The notes: generated by a model from the sequence alone, not told the origin. A stretch of DNA of 64,000 nt from Geothrix sp. PMB-07 (GCF_030758935.1 NZ_CP132333.1:2604992-2668991); one strand, 5' to 3'. Counted from the stretch's first letter, positions 35,437-44,825 are shown. Numbers and translations are program-made.

Positions 35437-35470
35437 AGATGAATCTGTGTGAATTCGTGAAATCTGTGGA
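35437..35470. repeat. Right arm of the GxxExxY inverted repeat
   Basis: GAATCTGTG...AATCTGTGGA arm located just beyond the GTG start of the GxxExxY gene. It abuts the end of fadA exactly (fadA stop is at 35471), so the element looks inserted between two genes without damage. Confidence 0.8.
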
Positions 35471-36619
35471 TCAAATTGTTTCGATGACCGACGCGATGCC
35501 CTGGCCGCCGCCGATGCACATGGTGGCGATGCCGTAGCGGCCGCCATCGGTTTCGAGGCGGCTCAGCAGGGTGGTGAGGATGCGCGCGCCGCTGGCGCCC
35601 AGGGGATGCCCCACGGCGATGGCGCCGCCCCAGGCATTCACCTTGGCGGGATCATAGCCACCCTCGCGGATGACGGCCAGGCTCTGCGCAGCAAAGGCTT
35701 CGTTGAGTTCCATGGCGTCGATCTGATCGAGTTTCAGGCCGCAGCGGTCCAGCACCTTCTTCACGGCCGGCACGGGGCCGATGCCCATCCGGTCCGGTTC
35801 CACGCCCGCCACGGCGCCGCCGAGGATGCGCGCGCGGGGCTTGAGGCCCAGGGACTTGGCCAGCCCTTCCTCCATCACCAGCAGGAACGCGGCGCCATCG
35901 GTGACGGGCGAGCTGTTGCCGGCGGTGACATTCCCATCGGCCAGGAAGGCAGGCTTCAACTCCCCCAGCTTCTCCAGGCTGGTATCGGCGCGCACGCATT
36001 CATCCTGCTGCAGGGTGACCGCCTTGCCGTCGAGGCCCTTGGTCTCGAAGCGAACGACCTCCTTCTCGAACTTGCCCGCCTTCCAGGCCGCCGCGGCCTT
36101 CTGATGGCTGCCGTAGGCGAATTCATCCTGTTCGCGCCGGCTGATCTTGTATTCCTTGGCCAGGTTCTCGGCGGTGATGCCCATGGAACAGTAGGCCGCG
36201 GGGTAGGTCTCGCTGATGAAGGGATCGATGCTGGGATTGAAGCCCATCATGGGCACCTTGGACATGCTCTCCACGCCGCCCGCCAGGAAGAGGTCCCCCT
36301 GGTTGGCCAGGATGGCGCGCGCAGCCATGAGCATGGTTTCCTGACTGCTGCCGCAAAAGCGGTTGATGGTGGCCGCGCCCGCGGTGATGGGCAGGCCCGA
36401 GCGGAAGCTGATGAGGCGCGCCATGTTCATGCCCTGTTCGCCTTCGGGCATGGCACAGCCCACCAGCACATCTTCCAAGGCCGACCAGTCCTTCAGCAGG
36501 GGCTTGATGGCTTCGATCACCACCGCGCCCAGCGCCTCGGGGCGGGTGGCGGCGTAGGCTCCCTTGACGCCCCGGCCGATGGGGGTGCGCTTGGCTTCAA
36601 CGATGACTGCGGATCGCAT
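35471..36619 (-). CDS. fadA: Acetyl-CoA acyltransferase (thiolase)
   Basis: 382 residues; ATG at 36619 has GGAGG five bases ahead. Thiolase motifs: FCGSSQETMLMA (acyl Cys), NAWGGAIAVGHPLGASGARI, and CIGGGQGIA (second Cys). It performs the last step of beta-oxidation. It is the first gene of the unit and is followed by the GxxExxY element and fadN. Divergent from the MoxR gene; 161 bases between hold promoters. Confidence 0.96.
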   Translation of the reverse strand: MRSAVIVEAKRTPIGRGVKGAYAATRPEALGAVVIEAIKPLLKDWSALEDVLVGCAMPEGEQGMNMARLISFRSGLPITAGAATINRFCGSSQETMLMAARAILANQGDLFLAGGVESMSKVPMMGFNPSIDPFISETYPAAYCSMGITAENLAKEYKISRREQDEFAYGSHQKAAAAWKAGKFEKEVVRFETKGLDGKAVTLQQDECVRADTSLEKLGELKPAFLADGNVTAGNSSPVTDGAAFLLVMEEGLAKSLGLKPRARILGGAVAGVEPDRMGIGPVPAVKKVLDRCGLKLDQIDAMELNEAFAAQSLAVIREGGYDPAKVNAWGGAIAVGHPLGASGARILTTLLSRLETDGGRYGIATMCIGGGQGIASVIETI

Positions 36620-36780
36620 GGGTCCTCCGGGGAATCGGCTGTCTGGGTTTCCGAGGAGCCTAGCATCCGCTGAGTGCGCCCGGAGCACTTACCGTGGGTC
36701 ATGGTGGGCTTACCGGAAGTCAACGCAGCGTTTCGGCCCACGGCCTTTCCGGGCAAGATGGAAGCATCCTAGGACACCCC

Positions 36781-37731
36781 ATGGCCCAGACCGCGCACTC
36801 CCTGGAACCGCTCCTCGCCGAATGCCGCAAGGTGATCGTGGGCCAGCCCCAGCTGCTGAACCGCCTGCTGGTGGCCCTGCTCTGCCGCGGCCACGTGCTG
36901 CTGGAGGGCCTGCCGGGCCTGGCGAAGACGCGCACCATCAAGACGCTGGCCTCCGCCAGCCACACCAGTTTCCGCCGCATCCAGTTCACGCCGGATCTGC
37001 TGCCCAGCGACGTGGTGGGCACCCTCATCTTCGACCCCAAGCAGCTCACCTTCACACCCAAGCGCGGCCCCATCTTTGCCAACCTCGTGCTGGCCGATGA
37101 AATCAACCGCGCCCCCTCCAAGGTGCAGGCGGCCCTGCTGGAGGCCATGGAAGAGCGACAGGTCACCCTGGGCGAAGAAAGCTTCGCCCTGCCCAACCCC
37201 TTCCTGGTGCTGGCCACCCAGAACCCCTTGGAACAGGAGGGCACCTTCCCCCTGCCTGAGGCCCAGATGGACCGCTTCCTCTTCAAGCTGCGGGTGGACT
37301 ACCCCAAGCAGGAGGAAGAAGTGGAAGTGCTGCGTCGCGCTCACCTCAACGGCGACGAGGTGCGCCCCGTGGTGGATGGCGCCAGCCTGCTGGCGGCGGG
37401 CAAGCAGGCCGAACAGGTGCGCCTGGATGACGCCATCCGCGCCTACATCGTGCGGCTCGTTCAGGCCACGCGCCCCGGCCACGGCAAACCCTGGAAGGGC
37501 AAGGAGCAGCTCCGCTGTGGCGCCAGCCCTCGGGCCTCGCTGGCCCTGCAATCCTCTTCGCGCGCCCTGGCCTACCTGCAGGGCCGCGACCACGTGCTGC
37601 CCCAGGACGTGGTGGACCTCGCGCCAGACGTGCTGCGCCACCGCATGCTGCTTACCTTCGAGAGCGAGGCCGATGGCGCCACCACCGACCAGGCCATCGC
37701 CCAGCTGCTCCAGGCTGTGCCACGCCCCTGA
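36781..37731 (+). CDS. MoxR-type AAA+ ATPase
   Basis: 316 residues. Walker A GLPGLAKT near 38-45, GTLIFDPKQL, Walker B VLADEINRAPSKVQAALLEA and sensor ATQNPLEQEGTFPLPEAQ are the MoxR pattern. Family members act as chaperones with von Willebrand factor A partners, which are not present here. AGGA is six bases before ATG. Confidence 0.92.
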   Translation: MAQTAHSLEPLLAECRKVIVGQPQLLNRLLVALLCRGHVLLEGLPGLAKTRTIKTLASASHTSFRRIQFTPDLLPSDVVGTLIFDPKQLTFTPKRGPIFANLVLADEINRAPSKVQAALLEAMEERQVTLGEESFALPNPFLVLATQNPLEQEGTFPLPEAQMDRFLFKLRVDYPKQEEEVEVLRRAHLNGDEVRPVVDGASLLAAGKQAEQVRLDDAIRAYIVRLVQATRPGHGKPWKGKEQLRCGASPRASLALQSSSRALAYLQGRDHVLPQDVVDLAPDVLRHRMLLTFESEADGATTDQAIAQLLQAVPRP

Positions 37732-37818
37732 AGGCACGCCGAAAACTGCCGCTTGACTTCAGGTAGTCGATTCACCAACCTGATCGCAATCCCCCCCCAA
37801 TCCCTCATCGGAGGCCCC

Positions 37819-38214
37819 ATGGCACGACCGAAGTTGCTGAAAATCCGCCTGATCTACAGCGTGGAAGGATCCACAGTCCCGCTGGAACTCGACCTTGATC
37901 CGGCGCGAACGACCTCGCTTTTCTTTGATGAACACGCCGCCGTGGAAATCCTGGGCGGCTTCTACGAAGGCCAGAAAAAGGAAATCACCCGTGATCAGGC
38001 CATCGCCCGCTTCGGCACCCGTGCCGAGGCCTGGTTCCCCAAGGGGAAGGACTGTCTGCCGCTGAACAAGGCGTTTATGAAGAAAGTGTGGGGGCTGAGT
38101 AATAAAAAGACCAGGCGCTCCTCCGATGTTTTAGTTGCCCCAAGGGCCGACCCGGACTCTTTGCCCATGGTAATCAGCAAGGACCCTGGCTGCTGGCCAA
38201 CTGGAGAACCATGA
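37819..38214 (+). CDS. Hypothetical protein
   Basis: 131 residues, ATG with GGAGG four bases ahead. The first 100 residues are mixed beta and charged (LYSVEGSTVPLELDLDPART, GFYEGQKKEITRDQAIARFG); I do not recognise a family. The last 40 codons use A/T third positions noticeably more than the rest, as does the region beyond it. Confidence 0.55.
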   Translation: MARPKLLKIRLIYSVEGSTVPLELDLDPARTTSLFFDEHAAVEILGGFYEGQKKEITRDQAIARFGTRAEAWFPKGKDCLPLNKAFMKKVWGLSNKKTRRSSDVLVAPRADPDSLPMVISKDPGCWPTGEP

Positions 38215-38308
38215 TCCTGATACATTGACTAAGCCTAGTGGCTAGTTCTTATTTTGGATATTTCGACTGAATTGCTCTTACATTTGGTCGCATACAAAGT
38301 TTAGATAC

Positions 38309-41300
38309 CTACCCTCGAGGCGCTGCCAAAAGAGTGTTACGAATTTCTGGATTGTGCGAATCCAATGCAAAGGCTCGCTGAATTCGAGCCTTTGCTGTTT
38401 TCTGCTGTCCATTTGCCTCTGCGAGTTGTGCGCCCCGGAGCCACAACACAGCATTTGAGGGGAAACGCTTAATGCCTTCTTGAAACAACACCTCTCCTTC
38501 CATCAGAGCCCTCTCGCTCTCCCCAGCATCCCGTCCGTACGCTCTGCTTTTCCAAAGGGCGATTTCCACGAGAACCGCTGAAACCATCGCCTGGTAAGGT
38601 GCGACCTGCCTTGCTTGCCGATACATGTGTTCTGCTTGCTCTAGAGAGACAAGGGCCCCAGGTAGATGATGTGCCGTCTCCCATTGGCCCTGCATGAGGG
38701 CCACATTCCCTCTACCGTACAGTGGAAGGAAATCCCGACCCTGCTTTAGGACCATCTCGAAACATATCGCAGATTCATGAAGCGATTGACGAGGATCGAG
38801 ACCGTGGGTGCGCTCATATTCCGCCCTCTCCCCCCACAGGTAGCCTAGCGCCTCTCTGAGAGATTTCGCATCAGGCTCACGGTCTAATTCCCGCAGGATT
38901 AGTTGCAGAGTGGTTTCAAACACTTCCCATGGTGCTTCGCCTCGCAACGTTCCTTCGGATATACGCCACACCGATACTTTGGCCAACTCCCTTGCCAGAT
39001 CTGAATGTCCTTGCCGCAATTCAAGAGCTCGTCGCCCGTGGGCAAGGGCAAGGTCCAACCAAGTGACAGGATCACCCATCTCAGGAAACTTCGCGGCATA
39101 ACGCTCTGCCCGCATTGCTCCTTCCAAAGCATCGAAGGATGGATGTGTGGAGTCTAAAAGAGGTGCCAGCAAAGAAATGGCCTTCTTTAGCGGTTCCGCC
39201 CCAGAGCGCCCTATCACCAGCGCATTCACGGCTTCTGCAGTCAGCAGGCCGGCTTCCATGATTACGGCATCTCTCCCGTCAATCTCCAGGACTCGAAGAG
39301 CCGACACGATCCCCTCAACGGATGACCGAAGTTCCTTTCGTCTGCTCGGGTCGGCGACGAACGCACTGTAGCGCATGACCCCAATGCGCCCTACTAGCTC
39401 CAAGGCTTGAATATCGCACGGGGCCGACCTGACCGCAGCCTGGGCCCGCTCGTGCGCCGCCTCCAACATCGCTGTTCGTTCGGTCCCACTCTTCGGCAAT
39501 CCCCAAGACAGCAGCGCACGGGCCTCCAACAACCGCGCCTCATAGAACCACGGCGCCTGGGCCTGAGCTTCTTTGGCCTTGGCGACGGCCTCTTCCCAGC
39601 GGCCGGACACCCAGGCGGCCTGGCCTTCGAGGTAGGCGAGGGGGATGAGGGAGGCGGGGGCGCCGGATTTCAGCAGGGGTTCGATGCGGGTGGCGGCGCG
39701 GGCCTGGAGGCGGGCCACGGCCTCCTTGCGCGCGTCGCCCTGGCCGATGCGCCAGGCCTCGTCCAGGGCGTGCTGGTGCAGCTCCAGGAGGGCCCGGCCC
39801 AGGGCTGAGCGCAGTTCCGGCGTGTCGAAGCCCAGGGCGCGGGCACGCTCCAGATGCGCCTGGGCCTGCTCGGGCTGGCCCAATGCCAGGCGGGCGCGGC
39901 CGATGGCATATTCGCCCGGGGCTTCGGCGATGGCGCTTTCGGCCTTCACCTCTTCCGCCAGACGGGCCACCCGGGCCTCCAGATCGCGGCGTTCGGGGCC
40001 GAGGTCATGAGGCGGCGAGAGTTTCAGGTAGCGGGCCAGGGCCTCGATGCGTTCCGCCGCCTGGGCGAAGCGCTGGGCATAGGTCGCCCGGGCCTGGGCG
40101 CGCAGGCGCTCCCGCAGGGCCATGCCGCCGAAGACGCCCATGGAGAGCAGCACGGCCGCCGAGGCGATGACCAGGGCTTTGCGCTTGCGCACCCAGTGGG
40201 CCAGTTTCTCCAGCGTCGTGGCAGGCCGGGCCTGGATGGGTTCGCCGTCGAGCAGGCGCTGCAGATCCTCGCCCAGGGCCCGCGCCGTGGCGTAGCGTCG
40301 GCGGGGATCCTTCTGCAGACAGGTGAGCAGCACCGTCTCCAGATCCGCCGGGGCCGTGGGCACCATCCGGCGCAGCGGGGGCGGTTCGTCCTTCACGATG
40401 TGTTCCATGCACACCAGGCCCTCGCCGCCGAAGGGCGGCGCGCCCACCAGGAGGGTGTGGAGTGTGGCCCCCAGAGCGTAGACATCGCTGCGGCGATCCA
40501 GCCGCGCCGTTTCCCCCCGCACCTGTTCCGGCGCCATGTAGCTCACGGTGCCCATGACCCGACCGGTCTCCGTGAGGCCGTGGCTTTCGGCGCCCCGGGC
40601 CAGGCCGAAGTCCAGCACACAGGCCCGGGGCGCCTCGCCCTCGGGATGGTCGATCATGAGGTTGGGCGGCTTCAGGTCGCGGTGCACCAGCCCCACGCGG
40701 TGCGCGGCATGGACCCCCTCGCAGACCTCGATCATGTGCCGCAGCAGCGCCTCCAGGGGCAGTTTCGGCGCGGCTTTCTGCAGCGTCTCGCCCCGGAGGA
40801 ACTGCATGACGATGTAGGGCTGTCCGCGCCATTCGCCCACTTCGTAGACCCGGCACACATTCGGATGATCCACTCGGGCCTGCAGCTGGGCCTCCTGCAG
40901 GAAGCGCTGGATGAGTTCGGGGTCCTCCCGGCGCAGCAGTTTCAGGGCGACCTCCCGACGCAGCCTGGGATCGGTGGCCCGGAAGATGCGCCCCATGCCG
41001 CCTTCGCCCAGCAGCACGAGATCCTCAAAGCGGCCCCAGCGCTCCAGCGTCTGCGCCCGGAAGACGCCGCCCTGACGGAACCCCCGCATGGGCCCGGAGG
41101 GCGGATCCGAAGAGGGCGGCGTGGGCTCAAGCTGCGTGGGTTCGGCCTGGGGCCCCAGCAGGGTTTGGGCCGTGACCTCCATGGACCAGTGGTCCCCTTC
41201 CGTGGCATCCAAGTCCGCCAAGTCCTGCCTCAGCAGGATGCAGTCGCTTTCCGTCAGGCGCCCGCCGGCCACCAGACCCTCCAGGGTGACCCCCTGGGCC

Positions 41301-41365
41301 TCGTCAGGTTCAAGCAGACCGCGAGCCACGGCCAGGGCCAGTGCCCGTTCCTCAGCTGTGGCCAT
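38309..41365 (-). CDS. Ser/Thr protein kinase with transmembrane helix and long TPR-like tail
   Basis: 1018 residues. N-terminal 100 residues variable; kinase domain 111-380: Gly-loop GEGGMG (120-125), Lys142, HRDLKPPN (228-235), DFG (252-254), APE (278-280), a complete active kinase by motif. One membrane helix near 396-416, then about 600 residues of helical repeats (probably TPR-like). From about residue 605 to the end (38309-39550) codons end in A/T far more often, unlike the rest and unlike neighbours. The kinase should face the cytoplasm and the tail the periplasm. Target unknown. Confidence 0.9.
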   Translation of the reverse strand: MATAEERALALAVARGLLEPDEAQGVTLEGLVAGGRLTESDCILLRQDLADLDATEGDHWSMEVTAQTLLGPQAEPTQLEPTPPSSDPPSGPMRGFRQGGVFRAQTLERWGRFEDLVLLGEGGMGRIFRATDPRLRREVALKLLRREDPELIQRFLQEAQLQARVDHPNVCRVYEVGEWRGQPYIVMQFLRGETLQKAAPKLPLEALLRHMIEVCEGVHAAHRVGLVHRDLKPPNLMIDHPEGEAPRACVLDFGLARGAESHGLTETGRVMGTVSYMAPEQVRGETARLDRRSDVYALGATLHTLLVGAPPFGGEGLVCMEHIVKDEPPPLRRMVPTAPADLETVLLTCLQKDPRRRYATARALGEDLQRLLDGEPIQARPATTLEKLAHWVRKRKALVIASAAVLLSMGVFGGMALRERLRAQARATYAQRFAQAAERIEALARYLKLSPPHDLGPERRDLEARVARLAEEVKAESAIAEAPGEYAIGRARLALGQPEQAQAHLERARALGFDTPELRSALGRALLELHQHALDEAWRIGQGDARKEAVARLQARAATRIEPLLKSGAPASLIPLAYLEGQAAWVSGRWEEAVAKAKEAQAQAPWFYEARLLEARALLSWGLPKSGTERTAMLEAAHERAQAAVRSAPCDIQALELVGRIGVMRYSAFVADPSRRKELRSSVEGIVSALRVLEIDGRDAVIMEAGLLTAEAVNALVIGRSGAEPLKKAISLLAPLLDSTHPSFDALEGAMRAERYAAKFPEMGDPVTWLDLALAHGRRALELRQGHSDLARELAKVSVWRISEGTLRGEAPWEVFETTLQLILRELDREPDAKSLREALGYLWGERAEYERTHGLDPRQSLHESAICFEMVLKQGRDFLPLYGRGNVALMQGQWETAHHLPGALVSLEQAEHMYRQARQVAPYQAMVSAVLVEIALWKSRAYGRDAGESERALMEGEVLFQEGIKRFPSNAVLWLRGAQLAEANGQQKTAKARIQRAFALDSHNPEIRNTLLAAPRG

Positions 41366-41527
41366 GGCCGCCTTTACCCACGGTTGTGACTCCTCTGTGA
41401 ATTATCCACGGCTGGGCCGATGGGGCCTTCCTTTGAAGTTAACCTGGGTTGGCCGGGCTTGGGTTGACCGGGATGATGCCGAAGGTCAGACTGGCTTTGG
41501 CCCTGTGCGGGGCAGAAAGGAGGTTCC
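41366..41527. other. Intergenic region before the ABC importer
   Basis: Part of the 313-base gap between the divergent kinase and importer genes. A tandem near-repeat (GGGTTGGCCGGG then GGGTTGACCGGG, around 41448-41472) is visible; the rest shows no ORF or clear promoter. The next part contains the candidate leader. Confidence 0.4.
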
Positions 41528-41581
41528 ATGGGACAGCAAGCCGACCTTTCCGAACCTCCGTCGAGTCGCGCCGCCCGCTGA
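41516..41581 (+). CDS. Candidate 17-residue leader peptide with strong ribosome binding site
   Basis: AAAGGAGG (41516-41523) four bases before ATG 41528 and a stop at 41579-41581 give a 17-residue peptide (MGQQADLSEPPSSRAAR). GGAGGTTC (41519-41526) and GAACCTCC (41552-41559) are perfect 8-base complements, so the message can fold to hide the binding site and the start codon. It lies about 100 bases ahead of the ABC permease. Could be a regulatory leader; could also be chance. CDS starts at 41528. Confidence 0.4.
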   Translation, partial: KGGSMGQQADLSEPPSSRAAR

Positions 41582-41678
41582 GGCGGTTGCCCGACGCTCT
41601 TTCCGCTCCCCCGAATCCGCACCCTGAACGGGATGGCCGCACGCATTTGCGCGCTGCATCCTCTGCACCGGACCGGCC

Positions 41679-43433
41679 ATGATGCACCGATTTCTCGACA
41701 CCATGTGGGGACAGGCAAATGCCCTCTTCTCGCCCTTCCGGCGGCGCCGCCGCTGGGTGGATCTGCTTCTCATCGCCGCCGCTTTCGGAATGCTCTATGG
41801 GCTGATTCTCGTGGGGCGGGAATGGACGGCCATCCAACGCCCACAGCTGGAGATCAACCTCTCCCTGCTGGCGCTGCCCAAATACACCTTCTTCTCCATG
41901 ATGCGGGGCATCGCCGCCTACGTGTTGTCCATCGCCTTCACCCTGGTGTATGCCTTCTGGGCGGCCAAGGACGACCGGGCCGAGAAGCTGCTGATCCCCC
42001 TGCTGGACATCCTGCAGAGCATCCCGGTGCTCACCTTCCTCATGCCGCTGCTGCTGGTCATGGTGGCCCTGTTCCCCCGCAGCAACACGGGCCTGGAGAT
42101 CACCGCCATCCTGACCATCTTCACGGGCCAGGTGTGGAACATGACCTTCAGCCTCTACCACAGCCTGAAGAGCGTGCCTTCCGAGCTGCAGGAAGCTGGC
42201 ACCGTCTACCGCTTCACCTGGTGGCAGCGCTTCAAGTGGGTGGAACTGCCCTTCGCCACCACCGGCCTGGCCTGGAACAGCATGATGAGCATGGCGGGCG
42301 GCTGGTTCTTCCTCATGATCAACGAATCGCTCAAGGTGGGCGACAAGGACTTCCGCCTGCCGGGCCTGGGTTCGTACATGCGGGTGGCCGCAGAACAGGG
42401 CAACGTCAAGGCAGAGGTCATGGCGGTGCTGGCCATGATCCTCATGATCGTGCTGCTGGACCAGGTGCTCTGGCGGCCCGTGGTGGTCTGGGCCCAGCGC
42501 TTCCGCATCGAAGACACGGTACAGAACGTGGATTCGCAGAGCTGGTTTCTCAACCTCATCCGCGGCTCCCGCCTCATCCGCCGGTGGGACCGCTGGCGGA
42601 CCAAGCAGCGCCGGAACCGCCAGCACCGCCGCTCCACCCAGAAGCAGGTCTCCGTGGATGCAGGTCTGGACAGGGCCACCCATGCAGCCCCATGGCTATC
42701 CCTGGTGGCCCTGTTTATCCTTTCGGCCTTCCTCATCCTGGGCGGATACGGCGTCTTCCGTCTGCTCCAGCAGCTCCATTCAGCCTCCTGGTGGATCCTC
42801 CTGAAGGCCGCTGGCCTCACCCTGGCGCGGGTGATGGCCTCCATCGCCATCGGGCTCTGCTGGACCCTCCCCGCAGGTTTGGCCATCGGGCTCTCCCAGC
42901 GCCTGTCGAAGATCTTCCAGCCCATCGTCCAGGTGGCGGCCTCCTTCCCCGCGCCCATGCTGTTCCCAGCGGTCATCGCCCTGCTGGCGGCCTTCAAGAT
43001 CGGGCTGGGCTGGGGCAGCATCGTTCTCATGCTGCTGGGCACCCAGTGGTACATCCTCTTCAACGTCATCGCCGGGGCCAGCGCCATTCCCAGCGACCTG
43101 CGTGAGGTGGGCACCGCCTTCGGCTTCAGCCGCTGGCAGCGCTTCCGCAACCTCTACCTGCCCGCCATTTTCCCGTACCTCGTCACGGGGTGCCTCACCG
43201 CCGCAGGCGGTGCGTGGAACGCCAGCATCGTGGCGGAGTACTACAACATCAGTGGCCCCACCCTCCAGACCTTCGGCCTGGGCGCCATCGTGAGCCAGGC
43301 CACGGATGAGAAGAACTTCGTGCTGTTGGCCGCGTCCACGCTGGTCCTCGCTGGCACGGTGGTGCTCTTCAACCGCCTGGTCTGGAAACCCCTCTACAAG
43401 ATCGCCGAGACCCGCTATTCCCTGTCGAAGTGA
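41679..43433 (+). CDS. ABC importer permease with two fused membrane domains
   Basis: 584 residues. Two NitT/TauT-type permease halves in one chain: the first EAA loop around ELQEAGTVYRFTWWQRFKW and the second around LREVGTAFGFSRWQRFRN. This two-domain layout with no periplasmic binding protein gene nearby is known for a group of nitrate/sulfonate-like permeases. Expected in the inner membrane; substrate unknown. It is followed eight bases later by its ATPase. Start is the first of two successive ATGs; no strong ribosome binding site. Confidence 0.88.
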   Translation: MMHRFLDTMWGQANALFSPFRRRRRWVDLLLIAAAFGMLYGLILVGREWTAIQRPQLEINLSLLALPKYTFFSMMRGIAAYVLSIAFTLVYAFWAAKDDRAEKLLIPLLDILQSIPVLTFLMPLLLVMVALFPRSNTGLEITAILTIFTGQVWNMTFSLYHSLKSVPSELQEAGTVYRFTWWQRFKWVELPFATTGLAWNSMMSMAGGWFFLMINESLKVGDKDFRLPGLGSYMRVAAEQGNVKAEVMAVLAMILMIVLLDQVLWRPVVVWAQRFRIEDTVQNVDSQSWFLNLIRGSRLIRRWDRWRTKQRRNRQHRRSTQKQVSVDAGLDRATHAAPWLSLVALFILSAFLILGGYGVFRLLQQLHSASWWILLKAAGLTLARVMASIAIGLCWTLPAGLAIGLSQRLSKIFQPIVQVAASFPAPMLFPAVIALLAAFKIGLGWGSIVLMLLGTQWYILFNVIAGASAIPSDLREVGTAFGFSRWQRFRNLYLPAIFPYLVTGCLTAAGGAWNASIVAEYYNISGPTLQTFGLGAIVSQATDEKNFVLLAASTLVLAGTVVLFNRLVWKPLYKIAETRYSLSK

Positions 43434-43440
43434 GGCAGCC

Positions 43441-44742
43441 ATGATCCACGCCAGTACCGCCAGCCACGAAGTCATCTGCGAGCTCAAGGGCATCCAGAAA
43501 TCTTTCGACCGGGAGACCGGGCACGCCCTGCGCGTGCTGGAGGATATCAATCTGGATATCCGCGCCAACGAAGTGGTGTGCCTCATCGGGCCCTCGGGCT
43601 GCGGAAAATCCACCATCCTGCGCATTTTCGCGGGCCTCATCAAGCCGACCAAGGGCAAGACCTTCTACCACGGCGAGAAGATGGAAGGCCTGAACCCCGG
43701 TGTGGCCATCGTCTTCCAGAACTTCGCGCTCTATCCCTGGATGACCGTGGAAGCCAACGTGAAAACGGTACTCCAGGCCCAGGGGCTCGACGACGAGACC
43801 ATCAAGGCCAAGGCCCACCGCGCCATCCGACTGGTGGGCCTTGAGGGCTTCGAGGAAGCCTATCCGCGCGAGCTCTCCGGCGGCATGAAACAGCGCGTCG
43901 GCATGGCCCGGGCCCTCAGCGTCGATCCCGAAATCCTCTTCATGGACGAGCCCTTCAGCCACGTGGACGCCCTCACGGCGGAAGGCCTCCGCGCAGAGAT
44001 CCTCGACATCTGGGACGATGCCGAGCGCAATCCCTCCTCCATTCTCATGGTGAGCCACGACATCAAGGAAGTGGCCTACATGGCCGACCGCATCGTGGTG
44101 CTGTCCGCCAACCCGGGCCGGGTGCGCACCATCGTGGAGAACCCCCTGCCCCGCCCCCGCGACATGCGCAGCCCCGAGTTCCTGCGCCTGGTCGATCAGC
44201 TGCACGACATCATCACCAGCACCGAACTGCCCGACATCGAAGTGAGCGCCCCCGAGCCCAGCCTCCTGCCCGACCTCGTGGAGCCCCTGCCGCCCGCGCC
44301 CTCCTCCGACATCCTGGGCCTGCTGGAATACCTGGAGACCCAGGGCGGCGCCGCGGACCTCTTCCAGGTGGCCGCCGCCACCCACGTCACCTTCGAGAAG
44401 ATCCTGGCCTCCGTGAAGGGCGCCGAGATGCTCGACTTCGTGGACACGCCCAAGCGCCAGGTGCTCCTCACGGCCCTGGGCCAGCGTTTCGTGCGCGCGG
44501 ACATGGACGAGCGCAAGGACATCTGGAAGGCCCAGCTTCTGGAACTGCGCCTGTTCCGCCTGGTGCAGGAGCTCATCGAGCTGCACAAGGGCGAACTGCA
44601 GGAGGACGAATTGCTGGCAGAGCTGCAGCAGCGGCTGCCCCTGGAGAACTCCGAGCAGACCTTCGAGACACTGGTCACCTGGGGCCGTTTCGGCGAACTC
44701 TTCGCCTTCCGCGAGGATCGCGGCGTACTCACGCCGGAGTAG
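43441..44742 (+). CDS. ABC importer ATPase with C-terminal AAA-associated domain
   Basis: 433 residues. Walker A GPSGCGKST, Q-loop FQNFALYPW, signature LSGGMKQRVGMARAL, Walker B ILFMDEPFSHVD, H-loop SHDIKEV. About residues 280-430 are an extra domain of the AAA_assoc_C type found in nitrate/sulfonate transporter ATPases. GAGG lies five bases before ATG. Partner of the permease gene ahead. Confidence 0.93.
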   Translation: MIHASTASHEVICELKGIQKSFDRETGHALRVLEDINLDIRANEVVCLIGPSGCGKSTILRIFAGLIKPTKGKTFYHGEKMEGLNPGVAIVFQNFALYPWMTVEANVKTVLQAQGLDDETIKAKAHRAIRLVGLEGFEEAYPRELSGGMKQRVGMARALSVDPEILFMDEPFSHVDALTAEGLRAEILDIWDDAERNPSSILMVSHDIKEVAYMADRIVVLSANPGRVRTIVENPLPRPRDMRSPEFLRLVDQLHDIITSTELPDIEVSAPEPSLLPDLVEPLPPAPSSDILGLLEYLETQGGAADLFQVAAATHVTFEKILASVKGAEMLDFVDTPKRQVLLTALGQRFVRADMDERKDIWKAQLLELRLFRLVQELIELHKGELQEDELLAELQQRLPLENSEQTFETLVTWGRFGELFAFREDRGVLTPE

Positions 44743-44781
44743 GCGACCCGGATCGTTTCTCTTCGACTCGGATGAATACCA

Positions 44782-44825
44782 AAGCAGGCATTCAGGTCCC
44801 CGCAAGGGTCTCTGAATGCCTGCTT
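44782..44825. terminator. Stem-loop after the importer operon
   Basis: AAGCAGGCATTCA / TGAATGCCTGCTT, a 13-base stem with an 18-base loop. A second stem CCCCAGGTC / GACCTGGGG follows at 44834-44860, with T-poor flank. The two lie between convergent genes and probably end transcripts from both sides. Confidence 0.55.

Noticed and set aside
35428-35547. Extended N terminus of the GxxExxY gene starting inside fadA
   Set aside because: That part translates the repeat arm and the fadA end; a GTG at 35427 gives the normal family length.
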